DNA of 64,000 bases from Flavobacterium chilense (GCF_001602525.1 NZ_LSYT01000001.1:682001-746000); one strand, 5' to 3'. Positions 1-9,261 are shown, numbered from the stretch's first letter. The notes: generated by a model from the letters alone, not told the origin. Numbers and translations are program-made.

Positions 1-1290
1 GTAGTCGATCAAAATAAAGTTAATAATATTACCAATACAGCTTTTAAATCAAATTTAATCTATACAGAACCGTTGTCTAAAAGTTTATCTTTAATTCTTA
101 ATTACGGATTCAATATAAGTAACGGAAAATCTGATCGTAAATCTTTTAATCAATCTCCGGATGGGAATTATAATGTTCTCGATTCAGTCTTTAGTAATAA
201 TTATGAACTAGACCAAACAATAAACCAACTTGGAGCTATTTTTAATTATAAAAAAAACAAAACTGTTTTTTCTTTTGGTTCTAAATTTAGCGGCGTCAAC
301 TTTAAACAGTACAATGTTTATACAGATGAAAATTTTACGCGAAAATTTGTCAACTACATGCCTCAGATAAACTATCAATACAATTTTAAACAAAGAGAAG
401 CGCTGCGTTTGTCATATAACGGAAACACCGATCAGCCAACTTTAGAACAAATACAACCGATACGAAACAATCAAAACCAATTGAATACGATTTTGGGTAA
501 TCCGGATTTAGATCCTTCTTTTAGAAATAATTTCAGAGGAAGTTATTATTCGTATAAAGTACTTAGCAATCAATATTTTTCGGTTAATGCAACGTACAAT
601 TTTACGGTAAATCCAATAATAAGTAATGTGGTTACAAATGACAGAGGAGAAAGTATTTCTCAATTTGTAAACCTAAAAGACAAAGCTGCAACAGGTTATT
701 TTTTGAATACTAATTTTGGGAAAACAATGAAAGCTATAGACATGAACGCAGGAATTGGTTTAAGTGCTAACAAAAATGTAAACTATAATTACATCAATAC
801 AAAACTGAATCAAACTAAAAATTCAAGTTATTCCTTTAATCTAAACTTATCAAAGTATAAAGAAAAAAAATACAATTTTAATGCTAGCTTCGGACCTACT
901 TACAACGTTGCTAATGCAAGCATCAACGAAAATAGTGATAGCGATGGCTGGGGTTTTAATGGAAATTTCTGGAGCAGTGTAGAATTACCTTTCAAACTAG
1001 AAATTAGTACCGATGGTAATTATCAATATAATGGAAAAACGCAGGTGATTCAGGAATCTTTTGAACGTTTTATCTGGAATGCATCTGTCACCAAGAAATT
1101 TTTAAAAGGAGATAATTTAAGAGTTTCTATAACGGGAAGAGATCTTTTGAACCAAAATGTAGGATTTAATCGTTCTGCATTCAATGGAAATATTAACCAA
1201 AGTACCTATACAACTATCAAAAGATATTTTATGTTCTCTGTAAGCTGGGATTTTAGCAAAATGGGCGGAGGAGAAATTAAACGAAACTAA
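1..1290 (+). CDS. Outer-membrane beta-barrel protein of the TonB-receptor type, C-terminal part only
   Basis: The reading frame is open from the first base of the window to the stop at 1288, so the 5' end, including signal peptide and any plug, lies outside. The visible 429 codons are rich in Asn, Tyr and Phe with the alternating pattern of membrane beta strands. The stretch GNPDLDPSFRNNFRGSYY, followed by long strands and a carboxy end with SVSWDFSKMGGG, is typical of the Bacteroidota outer membrane protein beta-barrel family (OMP_b-brl_3 like), which usually carries a carboxypeptidase-regulatory domain and a plug upstream. The GLPGLI gene starts 4 bases downstream, a pairing commonly seen in this phylum. 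The substrate cannot be told from this part. An internal TTG at 73 is not a credible start. Confidence 0.85.
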   Translation, partial: VVDQNKVNNITNTAFKSNLIYTEPLSKSLSLILNYGFNISNGKSDRKSFNQSPDGNYNVLDSVFSNNYELDQTINQLGAIFNYKKNKTVFSFGSKFSGVNFKQYNVYTDENFTRKFVNYMPQINYQYNFKQREALRLSYNGNTDQPTLEQIQPIRNNQNQLNTILGNPDLDPSFRNNFRGSYYSYKVLSNQYFSVNATYNFTVNPIISNVVTNDRGESISQFVNLKDKAATGYFLNTNFGKTMKAIDMNAGIGLSANKNVNYNYINTKLNQTKNSSYSFNLNLSKYKEKKYNFNASFGPTYNVANASINENSDSDGWGFNGNFWSSVELPFKLEISTDGNYQYNGKTQVIQESFERFIWNASVTKKFLKGDNLRVSITGRDLLNQNVGFNRSAFNGNINQSTYTTIKRYFMFSVSWDFSKMGGGEIKRN

Positions 1291-1294
1291 AACC

Positions 1295-2077
1295 ATGAAA
1301 ACAATACTAAATCGCATCTTAATTTTAATAATTGTACAGACAAGCTGCAATACTTTTGCACAAAATGATCACTTTGTACAAAATGGCGTAATCGAATTTG
1401 AGAAAAAATCGAATATGTATGCTTTGATTGCAAAAAAAATAAAAGGAGAAACTGATAGTTATTATCAGGCTGCTTTTGAAAGTTATAAAAAAAACAATTC
1501 ACAATTTAAAACTACAAAAAGCATTCTCAGTTTTTCAAAAAACAAGAGTTTATACAAATGGGAAGAAACAAATCAATCAGCAAGCAACAGTTGGATTGCT
1601 GACGATGCAATGGCTAATTTAAAAAATGTTATCGCCACAGATCTGGATACCCAAACCAGTATTACCCAAAAAAATGTTTATGACGATTTATACTTAGTTA
1701 AAGACAGCTTGCGTAAAATTGACTGGAAAATTACCGATGAAACAAGAGATATTGCAGGTTATGAATGTCGCAGAGCAAATGCTATAGTTCTCGATTCTGT
1801 TTATGTTGTTGCCTATTATACTATTCAAATTCCATTTTCAGGTGGCCCAGAATCTTTTACAGGATTACCAGGAACAATTTTAGGATTGGCCCTGCCACAT
1901 GAAAACATGACATGGTTTGCCACAAAAGTTACTGAAATTCCAGTATCCGAAAAAGATCTAGCTCCTCCTGCAAAAGGTAAGCCTACTGACAATAAAGAGC
2001 TAAACAAAACACTTTTGGAAGCTTTAAAAAATTGGGGAAAATGGGCAAGAAAGACATTACAAGCCTACTCTTTGTAA
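1295..2077 (+). CDS. GLPGLI family secreted protein
   Basis: 260 residues with an N-terminal hydrophobic signal segment (residues 6-22, ending near TFAQ). The family signature appears as GLPGTILGL at residues 190-198, preceded by the usual RDIAGYECRRA (151-161), the conserved block before an exchanged cysteine. GLPGLI proteins are periplasmic or surface proteins of unknown function that are almost always encoded next to a beta-barrel receptor, as here (4-base gap, same operon). The gene ends only about 25 bases before a remnant of an unrelated XRE regulator gene, so its downstream flank has been rearranged. The C-terminus looks complete. Confidence 0.88.
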   Translation: MKTILNRILILIIVQTSCNTFAQNDHFVQNGVIEFEKKSNMYALIAKKIKGETDSYYQAAFESYKKNNSQFKTTKSILSFSKNKSLYKWEETNQSASNSWIADDAMANLKNVIATDLDTQTSITQKNVYDDLYLVKDSLRKIDWKITDETRDIAGYECRRANAIVLDSVYVVAYYTIQIPFSGGPESFTGLPGTILGLALPHENMTWFATKVTEIPVSEKDLAPPAKGKPTDNKELNKTLLEALKNWGKWARKTLQAYSL

Positions 2078-2138
2078 CAAGCGTATGTTGAAAGAGAAAA
2101 ATGAAATGATGACGAGGCTTGAAAAACTGAATTAATAA
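2078..2138 (+). pseudogene. 3' remnant of an XRE regulator gene
   Basis: One frame just after the GLPGLI stop reads RMLKEKNEMMTRLEKLN and a stop (about 2081-2134). This is a close match to the last residues of the intact XRE protein encoded at 9986-10390 (RMLKEKDEMMVRLEKLIGK). No start or HTH is left. The same remnant-plus-terminator arrangement occurs again at 11230-11433. Confidence 0.75.
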
Positions 2139-2168
2139 ATAATTATTATAAAAGATATATTATTCAAT

Positions 2169-2198
2169 AAAAAAGAGACTTACAAAGTCTCTTTTTTA
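2169..2198 (+). terminator. Rho-independent terminator
   Basis: A 12-base-pair stem around GAGACTT / AAGTCTC with a 3-base loop, followed by a T run. It matches in core sequence the terminators at 10418 and 11405, which also follow XRE gene tails. It probably now ends the GLPGLI transcript. Confidence 0.85.
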
Positions 2199-2290
2199 TT
2201 TCTAAGCATTACGTAAAATATAAATATAAAAAACTTGACAATCTGAGATTAGAAAAGATGCTATTGGATTAAATAAATTTTTAAAGAAAA

Positions 2291-2413
2291 ATTAGCTTAA
2301 TTACCAAACAGACGAAGCAATACATCGAAATTTGGTACAATAAAGAAAGAAGGCATTCGGCTTTGAACTATAAAACAATTGAAGAATTTAATAAACTAAT
2401 TATAAAAATGTAG
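2291..2413 (+). mobile_element. Remnant of an IS3-family transposase (OrfB C-terminus)
   Basis: The frame at 2291-2413 reads ISLITKQTKQ then YIEIWYNKERRHSALNYKT and ends IEEFNKLIIKM-stop. The YIEIWYN..RRHSALxY motif is the C-terminal end of IS3-family DDE transposases (IS150 group). Only about 40 codons remain, and no terminal repeats were recognised, so it is a dead fragment. The gap 2078-2482 holds only this, the XRE tail and its terminator. Confidence 0.8.
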
Positions 2414-2482
2414 CTTAAGTTTTTCTCCAGTTTTTGTTTGCATATCCAGTCAAATTAAATATAAGTTTTCGAAAGATATTTT

Positions 2483-3103
2483 TCATTTTTTATAATTTTG
2501 TATTGCCCATATCAGTAAAGCATTTTTTTCTTTTGGAATACCCAGTTTTTCTATAATTTTCGTACGGTGTCCTTCTACTGTTTTCTCGGATAAAAAAAGA
2601 AGTTCAGCAATCTGCTTACTAGTTTTTTGAGCAGCTATTAATTCTGTTATTTTTCTTTCAGAAAGCGTTAATAGGTTTAGTTTGTTAGGGATATCTGTGT
2701 ATTCTATCGTGTAATTTTGAAGTAAAGCTCCAGAATAACTTTTTTTTCCTAAAGCAATTTCTTTCAGGCATTTTTCTAAATCAGGATCAGCTTTTTCTTT
2801 TAAGATATAACCATCTACTCCAAATTCCTTTGCTTTGTTCAGAACTCCAATTTCATTATGCATGGTAAGGATTACAACTTTAGTACGCCATTTATTTTCC
2901 ATTACTTTTTTTGCCACTTCCAATCCGTCCAGGCCCGGCATATTTAAATCTAAAACAGCTATATCTGGCAAATAAATCTGAATATAGTTAAGTGCTGCGG
3001 TTCCATTAGAGCAAGCGCTCACTACATTATATCCCAAATTTGTAAGATAAGAAACAGTTCCATTCAGGGTTAAAGGATGATCGTCTGCAACTAGAATTTT
3101 CAT
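2483..3103 (-). CDS. NarL/LuxR-type response regulator
   Basis: 206 residues. Receiver domain at 1-120 with acidic pair D7/D8, phosphoacceptor D52 in AVLDLNMPG, and the conserved Lys in ILKEKAD. A LuxR-type HTH follows at about 140-200 (TLSERKITELIA, then TSKQIAELLFLSEKTVEGH). It is a DNA-binding transcription regulator and the evident partner of the histidine kinase encoded 4 bases upstream in the same operon. No target can be named. The neighbouring secreted protein genes are possible targets, but that is only a guess. Confidence 0.93.
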   Translation of the reverse strand: MKILVADDHPLTLNGTVSYLTNLGYNVVSACSNGTAALNYIQIYLPDIAVLDLNMPGLDGLEVAKKVMENKWRTKVVILTMHNEIGVLNKAKEFGVDGYILKEKADPDLEKCLKEIALGKKSYSGALLQNYTIEYTDIPNKLNLLTLSERKITELIAAQKTSKQIAELLFLSEKTVEGHRTKIIEKLGIPKEKNALLIWAIQNYKK

Positions 3104-3107
3104 GTTA

Positions 3108-5096
3108 TTATTTTTTTATTTGTACCACTATTTTTGTGCCTTTATCAGTTGATGTGATGTGAGCTTGCCCACCAATTGCTTTACTTCTTTCTATAATATT
3201 ATGTAAACCAAAAGCATCTTTTTTTTCCAGGGTTTCTTTTACATTAAAACCTCTCCCATTATCAATAATTTCTAAAGTAACGGTGTCTTTATTTTCAGTT
3301 AAAATTATTTTTGCTGCGACGGCATCTGCGTATTTTATAATATTTGAAACCGTTTCCTGCACAATTCTGTAGATTTGTAATTCTTTTTCAGTCGAGAGAT
3401 AATCTTGATAGTTGATTTCGGATGAGATCATAAAACGATGTGTATTTTGGATACGCTCTATGAATTGTTCTAATGTAGCTTCCAGTCCTATTTTTTCAAA
3501 AAGAACGGGATGTAAATTTCTGCTGATTGCTCTGATATCATCAATAATCGTATCGACTTTTTCATTTAATTGAAGCTGACTTTTATTAAACGAGTGCTTA
3601 AGCGACAATAGTTCATGACTCACACTATCATGGAGATCAGATGCAATTCTTTTGCGTTCTTCCTCGGTTTTATCCAGAAGGTTTTTAGTAAATTGCAATG
3701 ATCGTTCTTTTTCTAAGGACAATTTCTTTTGCTTTTGTTTTAAATAATAAATAACAATTGCTAATAACAGTGCAATAAAAATAAGTACTAAAGCCACAAT
3801 AACAGTATTTTTATTGATAATAGTTTCTTGCTGGATTTTAATTTCCTGCTCTTTTTCTTTAGTTTCATATTTTGCTGCGAGTTCTAAATTGATCAGCTTG
3901 CTTTTTGCGCTAGATAAGCTGTCTTTTGTACGGTAAACTTCATTGTTATAAAAAACAACCTTGTCCAGGTCTCTGCTTTGCATTGCTTTTTCTAATAAAA
4001 CATTGAAAAATAGGTTGGCTCTTTCGTAGTTTTCATGTTCAAGCAAATTGGGTAGTGAATTTTCTATATATTTTGTGTTACACGATTTTACATCTCTCTT
4101 GATCTGATATAAAGCTAATGTCGCCTGATAATCCTTTTGCCAGTTTTGTGAGGTGTTTTTTTCTGCGACGGGCTTTATTCTGTCTAAAACTATTTTAGCA
4201 TTATTTAATTTATTTTCTTCAATTAAAGCTTCTATTTCGTAATCAGAAATGCAAAGAAGAAGTACATCATTATCATATTTGCTGGTTATATATTCTTTGT
4301 AAGTTTCGTGGATGTATTTATTTTTCAACTGATGCTTATTAAAAAAACCATAAACAGAACATTTGTTGTATTTACCCATAAAATAATCATAGGTGTTCCC
4401 GGTTTCTTTAAATACTTTTATCACCTCATCTGCGCTTGCGACTGCCTTCTGAAAGGAGCCATTTGCTTTGTAAATATTGATGTAATTCGACTCTACAGAA
4501 GCTATACTTTCCCGATCTCTAATTCTTATGGAGTAATTTCTTGATTTTTCATTCGCTTCTATGCTGTTTTTTAAATCCCCTAAAACAAAATAAGTATATG
4601 ATAAATCATAATAAGCACGGGCTATTTTGTAACAACTTTTGTAATCATCAGGCTCTAAAACTATAATTTTTAAAAAGTAATCCTTAGCCTTGTTTAGATT
4701 GTCTCTGTCGAATTCTAAATTGCCATAATAACTGTCAATATAAATTGTTTTTAGTGGAGGTAATTCACCTCTATATTTTTCATTAAATTCTTTTACAGCA
4801 TTGGTAAGGCGAGGGTCAAAATCATAAAAATAAACAAATTTTGTGGTAACTAAATCCAGAATTTTAGAAGCATTCGAGTAATCACTTTTAGCAATTTTAC
4901 TTTGATAATAGTTCAAAAAAACTTTCAGGTAACGTTCTTTATCTGCACTATAATTTTTATTTTTTCTTAACCAAACTTTTGTAGACTCTTCTTTTGACGG
5001 AGTTACTTTTTCAAAATAAAAATTGTCCTTTTTTTCTCTACATGAAAATAAAAAAAAAGCAATGAATAAGAATATGATTTTCTTAATCGTAGGCAT
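3108..5096 (-). CDS. TPR-containing sensor histidine kinase (HisKA_3 type)
   Basis: 662 residues. An N-terminal signal with a lipobox-like FSCREKK places the sensory part in the periplasm. Residues about 40-390 are helical repeats of tetratricopeptide type (for example SCYKIARAYYDLSYTYFVLGD). They are followed by a coiled coil, one membrane helix (about 434-452), another coiled coil, and a HisKA_3 dimerisation helix (ERKRIASDLHDSVSHELLSL, phosphoacceptor H489). The C-terminal ATPase domain has the DNGRGF motif and a final GTKIVV. This is the common Bacteroidota NarX-like layout. It signals to the response regulator 4 bases downstream. A promoter element lies a few bases before the start. Confidence 0.92.
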   Translation of the reverse strand: MPTIKKIIFLFIAFFLFSCREKKDNFYFEKVTPSKEESTKVWLRKNKNYSADKERYLKVFLNYYQSKIAKSDYSNASKILDLVTTKFVYFYDFDPRLTNAVKEFNEKYRGELPPLKTIYIDSYYGNLEFDRDNLNKAKDYFLKIIVLEPDDYKSCYKIARAYYDLSYTYFVLGDLKNSIEANEKSRNYSIRIRDRESIASVESNYINIYKANGSFQKAVASADEVIKVFKETGNTYDYFMGKYNKCSVYGFFNKHQLKNKYIHETYKEYITSKYDNDVLLLCISDYEIEALIEENKLNNAKIVLDRIKPVAEKNTSQNWQKDYQATLALYQIKRDVKSCNTKYIENSLPNLLEHENYERANLFFNVLLEKAMQSRDLDKVVFYNNEVYRTKDSLSSAKSKLINLELAAKYETKEKEQEIKIQQETIINKNTVIVALVLIFIALLLAIVIYYLKQKQKKLSLEKERSLQFTKNLLDKTEEERKRIASDLHDSVSHELLSLKHSFNKSQLQLNEKVDTIIDDIRAISRNLHPVLFEKIGLEATLEQFIERIQNTHRFMISSEINYQDYLSTEKELQIYRIVQETVSNIIKYADAVAAKIILTENKDTVTLEIIDNGRGFNVKETLEKKDAFGLHNIIERSKAIGGQAHITSTDKGTKIVVQIKK

Positions 5097-5112
5097 ATAA
5101 TGTATTTTTCTA

Positions 5113-5120
5113 CAAATGTA
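5113..5120 (-). promoter_or_regulatory. Bacteroidota -7 promoter element for the kinase operon
   Basis: TACATTTG on the minus strand matches the TAnnTTTG consensus. It lies 17 bases before the kinase ATG, giving a very short leader. Confidence 0.55.
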
Positions 5121-5230
5121 TCATTTTTTTAACATTGAAAATTATATAATCATTAATTCAGGGGTTTGCCCTTGTATGAATCTCCGGAAGAATGATCCAA
5201 TTTTGTGATGTAATTAATAAAATTATTATT

Positions 5231-6262
5231 ATGAAAAGAAAAATACTTTTAATGCCTTTCAAACTAAATTTAAAAAAAATCTGGTTTGCATTTTTTTTAA
5301 TGATTTTCCAACCTGGATTTTCTCAGCAAGGATCAGCGCTAGATTTTGATGGTGTAGACGATTATGTAAGCTGTGGAAACATTTTGCCTGTATCTTACAC
5401 CAAAGAAGCGTGGATCTATGTGAAAAGTTTAAACAGTCTCAACAACATTATCTCCGGTGGTGATTCAGATGGGCTGCATGCTTTCTGGGTACCAGTAAGT
5501 AATTCCGGTAAGCTTTCTGCGGGGCATAATGGTGATTGGTTTGCTGTAGAAGACAGTGTTCCATTCTCTATTAACATCTGGCATCATGTTGCGGTAACTT
5601 ATGACGCTGCGACTACCACGCTGAAATTATACAAAGATGGAGTATTAGTAGATACCAATAATGATGTTGATCCAGTTGATGGGGGAAACATGGTCAGATT
5701 AGGTGCCTTTAACGATGCTGATAATCTTTTCAAAGGAACTATAGATGAAGTAAGAGTCTGGAATAGAGCTTTGTCTGTCACTGAAATAGTAAGCCATATG
5801 AACTGTGAGTTACCCGGTCCGGCAACAGGACTAATTGCGTATTATAAATTTAATCAGGGCACTGCTAACGCAAATAATGCTTCCATAACAACTTTGCAGG
5901 ACAGCAGCGGAAATAATTACAATGGAACTCTTAATGACTTTACTTTAAACGGAAACTCCTCTAACTGGGTTGATAATAGCATTGTAAATACCGGAACTAT
6001 TTGCTCTAATTTAAATGTATCCTCAGTAGAAAAAACGAATTTTAAGTTCTATCCTAATCCTGCAACAAACAACTTGTTCTTGAGATCCGAACAACCAATT
6101 TTAAATGTTGAAGTGATTAATTTTCTAGGGCAGACTGTTATGAAGCAAGAAATAAGAAACGTTGAAGCAGAAATTAATTTGTCATCTCTTGCTCCAGCCT
6201 CATATTTGATTAGAATAAAAACAGATCATGGTCTTGAGACAATAAAAGTCATTAAAAAATAA
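5231..6262 (+). CDS. Secreted LamG-domain protein with T9SS sorting domain
   Basis: 343 residues from the ATG at 5231, chosen because a typical signal peptide (MKRKILLMPF, then a hydrophobic run ending GFSQ) starts there. An upstream in-frame ATG at 5192 would add 13 residues in front of the signal. Residues about 37-200 form a LamG/concanavalin-like jelly roll (ALDFDGVDDYVSCG, then WHHVAVTYD and IDEVRVWNRAL), a fold that usually binds carbohydrate or protein. The last 75 residues are a type A T9SS C-terminal domain (FKFYPNPATN to IKVIKK), so the protein should be exported and placed on or released from the cell surface. A similar LamG domain occurs in the phosphodiesterase at 59711-61393. 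Confidence 0.9.
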   Translation: MKRKILLMPFKLNLKKIWFAFFLMIFQPGFSQQGSALDFDGVDDYVSCGNILPVSYTKEAWIYVKSLNSLNNIISGGDSDGLHAFWVPVSNSGKLSAGHNGDWFAVEDSVPFSINIWHHVAVTYDAATTTLKLYKDGVLVDTNNDVDPVDGGNMVRLGAFNDADNLFKGTIDEVRVWNRALSVTEIVSHMNCELPGPATGLIAYYKFNQGTANANNASITTLQDSSGNNYNGTLNDFTLNGNSSNWVDNSIVNTGTICSNLNVSSVEKTNFKFYPNPATNNLFLRSEQPILNVEVINFLGQTVMKQEIRNVEAEINLSSLAPASYLIRIKTDHGLETIKVIKK

Positions 6263-6265
6263 AAA

Positions 6266-6287
6266 AAATAGCCTTCAGGCTGTTTTA
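6266..6287 (+). terminator. Terminator after the LamG gene
   Basis: AAAATAGCC / GGCTGTTTT stem with one G-T pair and loop TTCA, followed by AATTTTT, starting 3 bases after the stop codon. Confidence 0.65.
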
Positions 6288-6409
6288 ATTTTTATGGGAT
6301 ATTAGTATTAATGTCTGATTTTCTGTAAATGTTAGATAAAAATAAGTAACAGAAGTCAAAGAATTGCATAAAATAATTTGCAAATTGTTCAATAAATGCC
6401 ACAAAATTA

Positions 6410-6441
6410 AAATCCCATTTCTAACGAAATGGGATTTTTTT
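6410..6441 (+). terminator. Strong hairpin terminator
   Basis: Perfect 11-base-pair stem AAATCCCATTT / AAATGGGATTT, loop of 6, and a T run. No intact gene lies just upstream (6288-6409), so it may be a back-up for the LamG transcript or may end a lost gene. Confidence 0.85.
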
Positions 6442-6501
6442 ATGATTTTTAGATCTGTAAAAAGAAGATATTTTAGATTTTTACAGATTACTTTTATAAC
6501 C

Positions 6502-6617
6502 ATGACAACCAATCCAGAAGTTTTAAAATATTAAAAGTCTATCTGAGAGAGAAAACAGACCATTGGGAATTGTCTAAAATTGTTAGTAATTACTATCAAA
6601 AAAGCTCGAAAATATAG
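6502..6617 (+). pseudogene. Possible short gene broken by a one-base deletion
   Basis: From ATG 6502 the frame reads MTTNPEVLKY and then a stop. The -1 frame continues from 6531 as LKVYLREKTDHWELSKIV, then SNYYQKSSKI and stop. Restoring one T near 6531 would give a protein-like 39-residue product. It runs into the terminator hairpin at 6601. I do not recognise the family. An inverted repeat (ATCTGTAAAAA at 6453-6463 and its complement at 6478-6488) lies just upstream. Composition alone could produce such a pattern, so this is tentative. Confidence 0.35.
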
Positions 6618-6632
6618 ATTTTCGAGCTTTTT
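6601..6632. terminator. Bidirectional terminator
   Basis: Perfect 13-base-pair stem AAAGCTCGAAAAT / ATTTTCGAGCTTT with a 4-base loop, with T runs on both strands. It sits 25 bases past the stop of the minus-strand delta-60 gene and ends that transcript. Confidence 0.88.
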
Positions 6633-6654
6633 ATTTTTGAGTATATTAACTTAA

Positions 6655-9150
6655 TTATTTTTTAATAAACTTACTGTTCAAAACACCTTTATCTGTTTTT
6701 AGACGGAGGAAATAAATACCTTCAGAATAATTATTAACATCTATAAAATTTGTATACAGAACATTAGAATCTATCTTTTTTCCAGTTAAATCAAAGATCT
6801 CAAAACCTGAGACATTTATACCATCCGGAATATTCAATTTAAGATAATCAGCTACCGGGTTCGGATATACATTAATTTCAATGTCACGATTAAAGGTATC
6901 TTTACTTAAAGTATTAGAAGTATACAAACGCGCAATATATTTTATATCATCATTGTTATTATAGGAAATAAAATTTCCTCCTACCAGTATCTTGTTGTCC
7001 TTTTGTAAAGTCAATGCCGAAATGTAAGCAAATCCTGTTCCTGTTACAAAAGTAGGATCTAAAGTTCCATCCGTATTTAATCTCATTATACTATTACCAA
7101 CAGCAGCAGTAAATGAATCGAAAGATCCGCCCACAATAATTTTTCCATCATTTTGAATTACAATACTGTTAAGAGTCACATTTCCATATAATACAGGAAC
7201 TTTAAACGAAGTATCTAAACTTCCGTTAGCATTTAAACGAACCACTCCTTTTGAAGCAATATTATTAAATTTATTAAACCCACCGCCTAAAATAATTTTA
7301 CCATCAGGTTGTACTGCACTCGAATAAACAAAATAATCTGTACCCGAACCACCAAGATTAAAGGTATTATCTAAACTTCCATTGGTATTTAATCTAAGGA
7401 TTTCTCCATTATCTGCATAATTGTATTGCAGCAAAATTCCCGCTATAATTATTTTACCGTCTGCTTGTATTAAAGTCGTCCAGACAGTTCCCTGAGTTAA
7501 TAAAGGAGTAAAAGAAGTATCTACTGTACCATTAGCATTTAATCTGGCCAATAGCTTTCTTTGAGTTCCGTTAAACGTACTAAAACTTCCTCCAATAATG
7601 ATTTTACCATCTGCTTGCAGTGAAAGGGCATTTACCATATTGTTGGCACCGGAACCGCCTGTATTAAAAGCAGTATCTAAAGTTCCGTCAGCATTTAACT
7701 GAGCTACACAATTAACCGTTGTACCATTGTAGGATTTAAAATTTCCTGCAATAATAATTTTATTATTAGCCGTCACTGCAATCTTACTTACCAAACCATC
7801 TGCTCCTGTACCCACATTAAAAGTTGCATCGAGTGTTCCGTCAGAGTTTAACCTTGCAATGCCTTTAGAGGATATACCACGATAGGTAGAAAACGTTCCT
7901 CCAATAAGTATTTTTCCGTCTGGTTGCACAGCAATCGTCCTGATGTCCCCATTAGTAGAAAGACCATTCTCGAAGAACGGATAAAAACCAGTATCAATAC
8001 TCCCATTACTATTTAAACTTACTATTCGGTTTCTTGAGAAATTATTAAAACTTGAAAAAGAACCTCCAAGTAGTATTTTTCCATTAGATTGAATTGCAAT
8101 AGTATTAACCATGGCGTCAAGTGCTGAATTAGTACCTGAGCCAAAAAGAGAATCTATTGTCCCGTCAACATTTAATCTTATTATTCGAGAAGAATAGGTA
8201 CCATTAAACATATTAAAATTTCCCCCTATCAATAACTTCCCGTCAGGTTGAATAAAAACACAATTAACAATAGAGTCAAAACCATCACCAATATTAAATG
8301 TTGTATCTAATGTGCTGTCTGAATTTAATCTTGCTATAAAATTAACCGCTGTCCCGTTGTAAGAAGTAAAATTACCACCAATGATTATTTTTCCGTCTGA
8401 CTGTAAACAAATTGTTTTTACTTCATTAGTTGTGTAAGTTGTAATACCAGAAATAAATGCAGTATCCAATGATCCATCTGTATTTAACCTTGCGAGTCTG
8501 TTTCTTGCAACTCCATTAAATGCCCCGAAATTTCCTCCAATCAAAATTTTACCATCAGATTGTATAGCACATGAATTAACAGTATTATTTGCTCCTGTTG
8601 TCAAATTAAATGTTGAATCAATAGTTCCATCTGCATTTAATCTGATTATTCTGTTTTTTGAATTACCATTATACGTTGTAAAACTACCAAAGACTAATAT
8701 TTTTCCGTCAGATTGAATATTTATTCCATTAACGGCATTATTAAATCCAGAACCCATATTAAATGTAGCATCAATAGTTCCGTCAATATTTAATCTGACA
8801 ATTCTATTTTTTAAAGTTCCATTATAAGAAGTAAAATTACCAACAACCAATATTTTCCCGTCAGATTGGGTAGTGATTCCATTAACGGTATTATTAAACC
8901 CAGAACCTAAATTAAATGTTGTATCAGTGGTTCCGTTTATATTTAACCGTGCTAATTTATTAGAAGGCACATTATTTAAATTTGTAAAATCTCCACCAAC
9001 GATTATTTTTCCGTCTGATTGTATTGATGTTGTCTTAACAGCTCCATTGATGGCTCCTGTTGGATAGTTAAAAGTAGGATCTACAGATCCATCCTGGGCA
9101 AAACCAGATATTGTAAAAGTAAGTAGTAATAAATGTAGAATTTTTTTCAT
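6655..9150 (-). CDS. Secreted delta-60 repeat (DUF5122) beta-propeller-like protein with T9SS sorting domain
   Basis: 831 residues from the ATG at 9150, where a clear signal peptide begins (MKKILHLLLLTFTISGFAQ). An upstream in-frame ATG at 9234 overlaps the probable promoter and is rejected. The mature part is about 14 copies of a 50-60 residue repeat with the core QxDGKIxxGGxF, a variable stretch, then RLNxDGTxDxTFN, the delta-60/DUF5122 repeat. The last 75 residues are a T9SS type A sorting domain (INVYPNPVADYLKLN to NSKFIKK). It is presumably a surface or released protein. The ligand is unknown. The gene stands alone between a terminator and its own promoter. Confidence 0.9.
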   Translation of the reverse strand: MKKILHLLLLTFTISGFAQDGSVDPTFNYPTGAINGAVKTTSIQSDGKIIVGGDFTNLNNVPSNKLARLNINGTTDTTFNLGSGFNNTVNGITTQSDGKILVVGNFTSYNGTLKNRIVRLNIDGTIDATFNMGSGFNNAVNGINIQSDGKILVFGSFTTYNGNSKNRIIRLNADGTIDSTFNLTTGANNTVNSCAIQSDGKILIGGNFGAFNGVARNRLARLNTDGSLDTAFISGITTYTTNEVKTICLQSDGKIIIGGNFTSYNGTAVNFIARLNSDSTLDTTFNIGDGFDSIVNCVFIQPDGKLLIGGNFNMFNGTYSSRIIRLNVDGTIDSLFGSGTNSALDAMVNTIAIQSNGKILLGGSFSSFNNFSRNRIVSLNSNGSIDTGFYPFFENGLSTNGDIRTIAVQPDGKILIGGTFSTYRGISSKGIARLNSDGTLDATFNVGTGADGLVSKIAVTANNKIIIAGNFKSYNGTTVNCVAQLNADGTLDTAFNTGGSGANNMVNALSLQADGKIIIGGSFSTFNGTQRKLLARLNANGTVDTSFTPLLTQGTVWTTLIQADGKIIIAGILLQYNYADNGEILRLNTNGSLDNTFNLGGSGTDYFVYSSAVQPDGKIILGGGFNKFNNIASKGVVRLNANGSLDTSFKVPVLYGNVTLNSIVIQNDGKIIVGGSFDSFTAAVGNSIMRLNTDGTLDPTFVTGTGFAYISALTLQKDNKILVGGNFISYNNNDDIKYIARLYTSNTLSKDTFNRDIEINVYPNPVADYLKLNIPDGINVSGFEIFDLTGKKIDSNVLYTNFIDVNNYSEGIYFLRLKTDKGVLNSKFIKK

Positions 9151-9194
9151 AGGCTTAATATTGTTGTTTGTTTTTGGAATGAAATTTAACATTT

Positions 9195-9202
9195 CAAATG
9201 TA
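9195..9202 (-). promoter_or_regulatory. -7 promoter element for the delta-60 gene
   Basis: TACATTTG on the minus strand, 45 bases before the chosen ATG. It matches TAnnTTTG and supports the start at 9150 rather than 9234. Confidence 0.5.
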
Positions 9203-9261
9203 CAATCTTTATTGTTAAAAAAACGATTAAACAAATTGCTTTTTCATCAATACACATACAA

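Noticed and set aside
5161..5190. CAGGGGTTTG before the LamG gene as a further ECF motif
   Set aside because: The second block TGTTTTA at the 12-base spacing is missing. The similar CAGGGGTTTCG at about 31974 was rejected for the same reason.
5192..5230. Earlier start for the LamG protein
   Set aside because: It would put 13 residues in front of a standard signal peptide. ATG 5231 is the better start.
6285..6512. Minus-strand open frame of 75 codons
   Set aside because: It runs through two terminator hairpins and has an AT-driven Ile/Leu/Lys composition without protein-like pattern.
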